A stretch of 8,102 bases of DNA from Deltaproteobacteria bacterium (lineage in GTDB: Bacteria; Desulfobacterota; Desulfobacteria; Desulfobacterales; JAFDCJ01), in assembly GCA_024277475.1 (NCBI GenBank), contig JAJRVC010000078.1:1-8102 (forward strand), written 5' to 3'. Positions 4,406-8,102 of this stretch are shown one piece after another; positions within the stretch are counted from its first letter, which is position 1, and each line of letters starts with the position of its first letter. The notes below the pieces were generated by a model, which was given only the letters and a program-made list of their open reading frames with translations, was not told the origin of the DNA and searched no databases. A program made the translations under genes and the position numbers.

Positions 4406-6019
4406 ATGAATTATTTATTGCCGCTGATTTGCACACTGGTAGGAATAGCCGGTGTGATATTTTCTCTTATTCTTGCGAGTATAGTTAAAAGTGCTCCGGC
4501 CGGATCGGGGAAAATGATTGAAATTGCCGCTGCCATCAAGGCGGGGGCTATTGCTTATTTAAATCGACAGCTCAAAAGCATGGGCATTGCCGGAATCATA
4601 ATATTTATTATCATTGCCTTCGCCCTGGGCTTTAAGACCTCAATCGGCTTTCTGGTCGGCGCAGTCGCTTCCTTTGCCGCCGGTTATATCGGAATGCGGG
4701 TATCGGTAATCGCCAATGTGCGTACGGCCGAGGCTGCCAAGGGCGGGATGGCCAAAGGGCTGTCCATGGCGTTTAGAGGCGGTGCCGTGACGGGCATGAT
4801 TGTCGCCGGCCTGGCGTTGACGGCTGTTGCCGGTTTTTATACGATATTAATCGCCAGCGGATCGGAAAGCAGGGAAGCCGTTATTGCGCTGGTTGCCCTG
4901 GGTTTTGGCGGAAGTCTGATATCTATTTTTGCCCGGCTGGGCGGCGGTATATTTACCAAGGGTGCCGATGTCGGTGCCGATCTGGTGGGAAAAGTTGAGG
5001 CCGGTATCCCGGAAGACGACCCGCGCAACCCGGCCACCATTGCCGACAACGTTGGAGACAATGTGGGAGACTGCGCCGGTATGGCGGCCGATTTATTTGA
5101 AACTTACGCAATAACAGCGGTTGCCGCCATGCTTCTGGGAAATCTGATCTATCCGGGGATCTCCATTGCCACCGAATTTCCCCTCGTGCTTGGCGCTATT
5201 GCGATTGTGGCATCCATGATTGCCATTTTCTTCGTCAAACTGGGGCCCTCTGGATATATCATGGGCGCCCTGTATAAAGGTATGTTCGGTGCGGCTGTAC
5301 TGGCCGGCCTCGCTTTCTTGGTGGCCTGTACGACATCATTTTCCAGTGTCGCGGAAATCTCCGGTTTGAAGATCTATTTGGCAACATTGGTCGGTCTAAT
5401 CCTTACCGTCGTGATCGTTATGATTACCGAATACTATACCGGCATCCGTAAACCGGTTAAAATGATTGCCGAGGCCTCCACCACCGGTCATGGCACCAAT
5501 ATCATCGCCGGGCTGGCCGTCAGCATGGAGGCCACGGCACTGCCGGTGCTGGCCATCTGTATTGCCATCGGGGCGGCTCATGCTGCAGCCGGGCTATACG
5601 GAATAGCCATGGCTGCCATGTCGATGCTTTCCATGACCGGCATGGTAATCGCCATTGATGCTTACGGACCGATTACCGACAATGCCGGCGGTATTGCCGA
5701 AATGGCTGATATGGATGAGAGTGTGCGGGAGGTGACCGATCCGCTGGATGCAGTGGGCAACACCACCAAAGCCGTTACCAAAGGATATGCCATCGGTTCG
5801 GCCGCATTGGCGGCCCTGGTTCTGTTTGCAGCCTACACCCAGGAATTCATGCTGCATGGCGCCAAAACGGCATTGAGTTTTGACCTGAGTGATGTCAACG
5901 TCATCATCGGCCTTTTCCTGGGCGGATTGATGCCGTTTCTTTTTGCTTCGTTTGCCATGCGCGCGGTCGGCAAAGCCGGTGGAGCTGTGGTGGACGAGGT
6001 CAGGCGCCAGTTTCGTTAA
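4406..6019 (+). CDS. hppA: K+-independent H+-pumping pyrophosphatase, N-terminal 537 residues, cut by an in-frame TAA
   Basis: Integral membrane pump that couples PPi hydrolysis to proton transport. Family hallmarks are [11 protein letters not shown] (residues 188-198), [12 protein letters not shown] (214-225) and [15 protein letters not shown] (Asp425 region). The motif [14 protein letters not shown] has Lys455 and Thr458, the pair that marks the K+-independent H+-pump subfamily; K+-dependent members have Ala at the first position. Many hydrophobic segments are visible. Translation starts at ATG 4406 behind a GGAGG site. The chain reaches [10 protein letters not shown] and then meets TAA 6017-6019, where relatives continue with a charged residue and [12 protein letters not shown] sequence. 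That continuation is present in the same frame just after the stop, so the gene is broken by one codon and not by a frameshift. Alone this piece lacks the last catalytic loops and is unlikely to be active. Confidence 0.93.
   Translation: MNYLLPLICTLVGIAGVIFSLILASIVKSAPAGSGKMIEIAAAIKAGAIAYLNRQLKSMGIAGIIIFIIIAFALGFKTSIGFLVGAVASFAAGYIGMRVSVIANVRTAEAAKGGMAKGLSMAFRGGAVTGMIVAGLALTAVAGFYTILIASGSESREAVIALVALGFGGSLISIFARLGGGIFTKGADVGADLVGKVEAGIPEDDPRNPATIADNVGDNVGDCAGMAADLFETYAITAVAAMLLGNLIYPGISIATEFPLVLGAIAIVASMIAIFFVKLGPSGYIMGALYKGMFGAAVLAGLAFLVACTTSFSSVAEISGLKIYLATLVGLILTVVIVMITEYYTGIRKPVKMIAEASTTGHGTNIIAGLAVSMEATALPVLAICIAIGAAHAAAGLYGIAMAAMSMLSMTGMVIAIDAYGPITDNAGGIAEMADMDESVREVTDPLDAVGNTTKAVTKGYAIGSAALAALVLFAAYTQEFMLHGAKTALSFDLSDVNVIIGLFLGGLMPFLFASFAMRAVGKAGGAVVDEVRRQFR
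6017..6019 (+). other. In-frame TAA interrupting hppA
   Basis: The codon corresponds to residue 538 of an otherwise continuous 674-residue HppA frame. A single change from GAA, CAA or AAA would give it; from memory of the family Glu is the likeliest original. It lies in a cytoplasmic loop between membrane segments. Confidence 0.9.
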
Positions 6020-6031
6020 ATTCCGGGTATC

Positions 6032-6430
6032 ATGGAGGGAACCGCCAAGCCGGATTATGCCGCCTGTGTGGATATCGTCACTAAATTTGCCCTGAGAGAA
6101 ATGATCGTACCCGCTATCCTGCCCGTGATAGCCCCGGTGCTGGTTGGCCTGATTTTGGGAAAAATCGCCCTGGGCGGACTGCTCATCGGCAGTATCATTA
6201 CCGGTCTTTTTCTGGCCATTTCCATGACCACCGGTGGTGCTGCCTGGGACAATGCCAAGAAATACATTGAAGACGGTCATCTGGGCGGAAAAGGCAGCGA
6301 TGCACACAAGGCTGCCGTCACCGGCGATACCGTCGGCGATCCTTACAAGGACACCGCAGGACCCGCTATCAACCCGATGATCAAGATTCTTAATGTCGTG
6401 GCATTGTTGATGGTGCCGTTCCTGCTGTAA
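6032..6430 (+). CDS. hppA: H+-pyrophosphatase C-terminal fragment (132 residues), separated from hppA by the TAA
   Basis: In the same frame as the preceding piece, the sequence continues [13 protein letters not shown] and the first ATG is at 6032, 12 bases after the stop. The fragment has three visible hydrophobic segments (about residues 24-45, 46-66 and 115-132). It also has two catalytic hallmarks of membrane pyrophosphatases, [11 protein letters not shown] and [14 protein letters not shown], which supply Asp and Lys residues for Mg-PPi binding in the last two core helices. It ends at TAA 6428-6430, a normal C-terminus for the family. There is no clear ribosome binding site before ATG 6032, so separate translation would need reinitiation by ribosomes that stop at 6019. 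It is either the dead tail of a pseudogene, an artefact of a sequence error, or the second chain of a split pump. The choice cannot be made from sequence alone. Confidence 0.88.
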   Translation: MEGTAKPDYAACVDIVTKFALREMIVPAILPVIAPVLVGLILGKIALGGLLIGSIITGLFLAISMTTGGAAWDNAKKYIEDGHLGGKGSDAHKAAVTGDTVGDPYKDTAGPAINPMIKILNVVALLMVPFLL

Positions 6431-6484
6431 ACCACAATGTTGCAACGTTAAGGTAAACCCGCTCTATTGATCACTGAGCTCATT

Positions 6485-6520
6485 AAAAGGATTGGCGTAG
6501 AATGACGCCAATCCTTTTTT
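6485..6520 (+). terminator. Strong Rho-independent terminator after hppA
   Basis: A perfect 14-bp stem runs from 6485-6498 to 6505-6518 with core GGATTGGCGT / ACGCCAATCC and a 6-base loop AGAATG. It ends in a run of six T (6515-6520). The A-rich left foot means the reverse strand also has a stem followed by four T, so it may work in both directions. It separates hppA from carD. Confidence 0.95.
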
Positions 6521-6593
6521 ATTGATTATTCTCAAAAGGTATGGTATTGGTGCTTTGCCTGATAATCTTAAAAAGCAGATAATGGATGGGAAA

Positions 6594-7145
6594 ATGACAG
6601 AAAAAAAAGCCAAAGAGAACACTGAGAGCGTGAAAGAAAAGAACCATCAATTCCAGGTAGGTGACCTCGCGGTATATCCTGCCCATGGTGTTGGAGAGAT
6701 ACATGCTATTGAAAGCCGGGTGGTCAATGGTGAAAGACAGGATTTCTATATCATGAAGGTCCTTGAAAACGGCATGGTAATTATGATACCCACCCGAAAC
6801 GTCGAGTCCGTCGGGCTAAGGGATATTATCAACAAAAAAGAGATTCCTAAAGTATATGAAGTTATGAAGGTCCGCACAGATGGAGTGCCGGCCCAAACCT
6901 GGAACAGGCGTTACCGCGAATATATGGATAAAATCAAGACGGGTTCGCTTTATGATGTGGCGGAGGTCTTCAGGGATCTTTCCCTATTGAAACTTACCAA
7001 GGATCTTTCTTTTGGGGAGCGCAAGCTTTATGACACGGCCCAGGTGTTATTGGTTCGGGAGTTGTCGACTGCAAAAAAAACAGACGAAGAAACAATCATT
7101 TCTGAGATAGAGTCTCTTTTTGTCTCGGATAGTTTGGAAAATTAA
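6594..7145 (+). CDS. CarD/CdnL-family RNA polymerase-binding regulator
   Basis: CarD/CdnL proteins bind the RNA polymerase beta subunit through an N-terminal Tudor-like domain and stabilise the promoter open complex, often at rRNA and growth genes. From ATG 6594 the protein has 183 residues. A charged, Lys/Glu-rich leader (1-18) is followed by the RNAP-interaction domain, FQVGDLAVYPAHGVGEI (20-36) to about residue 80. The helical DNA-contacting domain contains TWNRRYREY (102-110), with a conserved Trp at 103, then GSLYDVAEVFRDL (117-129) and SFGERKLYDTAQVLL (139-153). An in-frame TTG at 6522 overlaps the foot of the terminator and is unlikely as a start. ATG 6582 is possible, but 6594 follows GGATGGG at a usable distance. 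It is the first gene after a strong terminator, so it needs its own promoter in 6521-6593, where I see no convincing one. Similarity of this length does not distinguish CarD from CdnL naming. Confidence 0.93.
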   Translation: MTEKKAKENTESVKEKNHQFQVGDLAVYPAHGVGEIHAIESRVVNGERQDFYIMKVLENGMVIMIPTRNVESVGLRDIINKKEIPKVYEVMKVRTDGVPAQTWNRRYREYMDKIKTGSLYDVAEVFRDLSLLKLTKDLSFGERKLYDTAQVLLVRELSTAKKTDEETIISEIESLFVSDSLEN

Positions 7146-7159
7146 TCCTTCCCGTCAGC

Positions 7160-8102
7160 ATGCCTGTTTACGGTGCCTTTACCCTCCTTGCCGATCAATT
7201 CGATCAGGGCCGGCGGCTTGATGCCGTGGTCGCGGCTCATTGCCCTGATTGCTCCCGTTCGCTGGCTGTAAAATTAATTGTAAACCTTGAAATTCTTGTT
7301 GACAACCAGGCCAAAAAACCCGGTTACCGCGTAAAATGCGGCGATAAGATCCAAGGCCGAATTCCGCCTCCCGTGCAAACTGAAACTAGTCCCGAACCCA
7401 TCCCTCTGCAGATTTTGTACCAGGATAGCCATATTGTGGTGCTAAACAAACAAGCCGGTCTGGTTGTGCATCCCGCCCCCGGACACAGTAGTGGTACCTT
7501 GGTCAACGCGTTACTCTATCATTGTCCTGATCTGAAAGGTATCGGCGGTGAAATTCGGCCGGGAATTGTTCACCGACTTGACAAAGATACCTCAGGGACC
7601 CTGGTAGTTGCAAAAAATTCCAGTGCCCATGAGAGGCTGGCCAGGCAGTTTAGGGCCCGAACCATTCAAAAAAAGTATCTGGCCCTGGTTTACGGTGAGT
7701 TAGGCGCCGATGAAGGGACCATTACACTGCCCATCGGCCGTCATCCGGTTCACCGAAAACGAATGTCTACCATTACACGGAAAGGCCGTACCGCAGAAAC
7801 TTCCTGGCGGGTTCGAGAACGGTTTCAAGGTATCACCCTGCTCGAACTGACCTTGAAAACCGGCAGGACGCATCAAATTCGCGTTCATTGTGCATCCATG
7901 GGCCATCCGATCGTTGGTGACAAGATCTATTCGTTCCGTAAACTACTGAAAAAGAAATATAAAAAATACTCGGGCCTCCCCCCCCCCCCCTTGGTTGTCG
8001 ACCCGGCAAAAAAAATTCCAAGACAAAAGTTGCATGCCTGGCCGCCGGGGTTTATCCACCCGCAGACCCAGAAGCGGATGATGCCTGAATCCCCGATTCC
8101 TC
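7160..8102 (+). CDS. rluD: Ribosomal large-subunit pseudouridine synthase, RluA/RluD family (3' end outside window)
   Basis: Converts specific uridines of 23S rRNA to pseudouridine. The frame runs from ATG 7160, 14 bases after the carD stop, to the window edge without a stop (314 residues). An S4-like RNA-binding domain is at about 18-70, with RRLDAVV, a Ser-Arg-Ser segment and YRVKCGDKI. The catalytic domain has VLNKQAGLVVHPAPGH (94-109), GIVHRLDKDTSG with catalytic Asp141, KKYLALVYG (171-179) and LKTGRTHQIRVH (232-243). The C-terminal part KLHAWPPGFIHP (290-301) is recognisable, but relatives usually have Arg-Leu where Pro-Pro stands after HAW. A run of 13 C (7978-7990) encodes LPPPPL near residues 273-278, and the frame is consistent on both sides. 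No clear ribosome binding site is seen. The RluA/RluD family is certain; assignment to RluD itself, rather than RluA or RluC, is less sure. Confidence 0.92.
   Translation, partial: MPVYGAFTLLADQFDQGRRLDAVVAAHCPDCSRSLAVKLIVNLEILVDNQAKKPGYRVKCGDKIQGRIPPPVQTETSPEPIPLQILYQDSHIVVLNKQAGLVVHPAPGHSSGTLVNALLYHCPDLKGIGGEIRPGIVHRLDKDTSGTLVVAKNSSAHERLARQFRARTIQKKYLALVYGELGADEGTITLPIGRHPVHRKRMSTITRKGRTAETSWRVRERFQGITLLELTLKTGRTHQIRVHCASMGHPIVGDKIYSFRKLLKKKYKKYSGLPPPPLVVDPAKKIPRQKLHAWPPGFIHPQTQKRMMPESPIP
7978..7990 (+). repeat. Homopolymer of 13 C inside the pseudouridine synthase gene
   Basis: Thirteen consecutive C residues lie within the coding sequence and give a Pro run. Gain or loss of one base would shift the frame before the conserved HAW-F-HP segment. 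It could be a slippage-prone contingency tract or a base-calling problem. Confidence 0.9.

Noticed and set aside
6017..6019. Recoding of the hppA stop as selenocysteine or pyrrolysine
   Set aside because: Those use TGA and TAG. The codon here is TAA, and I see no selenocysteine-type stem-loop just after it.
6000..6040. Frameshift as the cause of the hppA break
   Set aside because: The codons before and after TAA 6017-6019 are in the same frame and both sides match the family, so it is a nonsense codon and not an indel.
5594..6445. Long open frame of 283 codons on the reverse strand
   Set aside because: It is antisense to hppA. The translation is His/Gln/Gly-rich with no family pattern, and the + strand in the same interval encodes clear pyrophosphatase motifs.
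6543..6558. Sigma-54 promoter upstream of carD (TGG ... TTTGC)
   Set aside because: The GG and GC elements are 12 bases apart instead of the required 10.
6522..6593. N-terminal extension of the CarD protein from TTG 6522
   Set aside because: The start would sit directly on the foot of the strong terminator, and the added residues show no family similarity.

Overview
The window is a 8.1 kb chromosomal housekeeping segment with every recognisable gene on the + strand. Its order is DUF1844 protein (3' end) - ispE - tRNA-Gln(UUG) - prs - rplY (long CTC form) - pth - hppA (interrupted) - carD - rluD-type pseudouridine synthase (5' part). The block DUF1844 / ispE / tRNA-Gln / prs / rplY / pth, the CTC-type L25, a K+-independent H+-pyrophosphatase, and spacers full of degenerate 7-bp repeats together suggest a deltaproteobacterium in the older sense (Desulfobacterota, probably Desulfobacterales-like). 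That placement rests on remembered gene order and style, not on a search.

Positions 1-296 hold the end of a DUF1844 protein. Positions 297-642 are non-coding and contain an in-phase heptad array with a 21-bp higher-order period, then a second heptad family that runs up to the ispE start codon. ispE (643-1503) is followed by tRNA-Gln (1573-1647), an AT-rich spacer and prs (1829-2767). The prs-rplY spacer (2768-3011) carries GTTC and GAAC heptads in opposite orientation at its two ends. rplY most likely starts at TTG 3012. A terminator-like hairpin (3722-3754) separates rplY from pth. pth is followed after 27 bases by hppA. A perfect 14-bp stem terminator (6485-6520) closes that unit. carD and the pseudouridine synthase then follow, 14 bases apart, and the latter runs off the window.

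Functionally the segment joins isoprenoid precursor synthesis (IspE), PRPP synthesis (Prs), translation (tRNA-Gln, L25, peptidyl-tRNA hydrolase, rRNA pseudouridylation), pyrophosphate-driven proton pumping (HppA) and RNA polymerase promoter-complex control (CarD). PPi is released by many biosynthetic reactions, including tRNA charging and PRPP use, so a PPi-energised pump fits this setting.

The main anomaly is an in-frame TAA (6017-6019) in hppA. The reading frame and family similarity continue unchanged on both sides, so an otherwise full-length 674-residue pump is cut into a 537-residue piece and a 132-residue piece, and the second piece carries part of the active site. This may be a nonsense mutation, a sequence error, or a split two-chain enzyme. 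Other notable points are a 13-C homopolymer inside the pseudouridine synthase gene and the heptad repeat families. I did not find a clearly new multi-gene system here.
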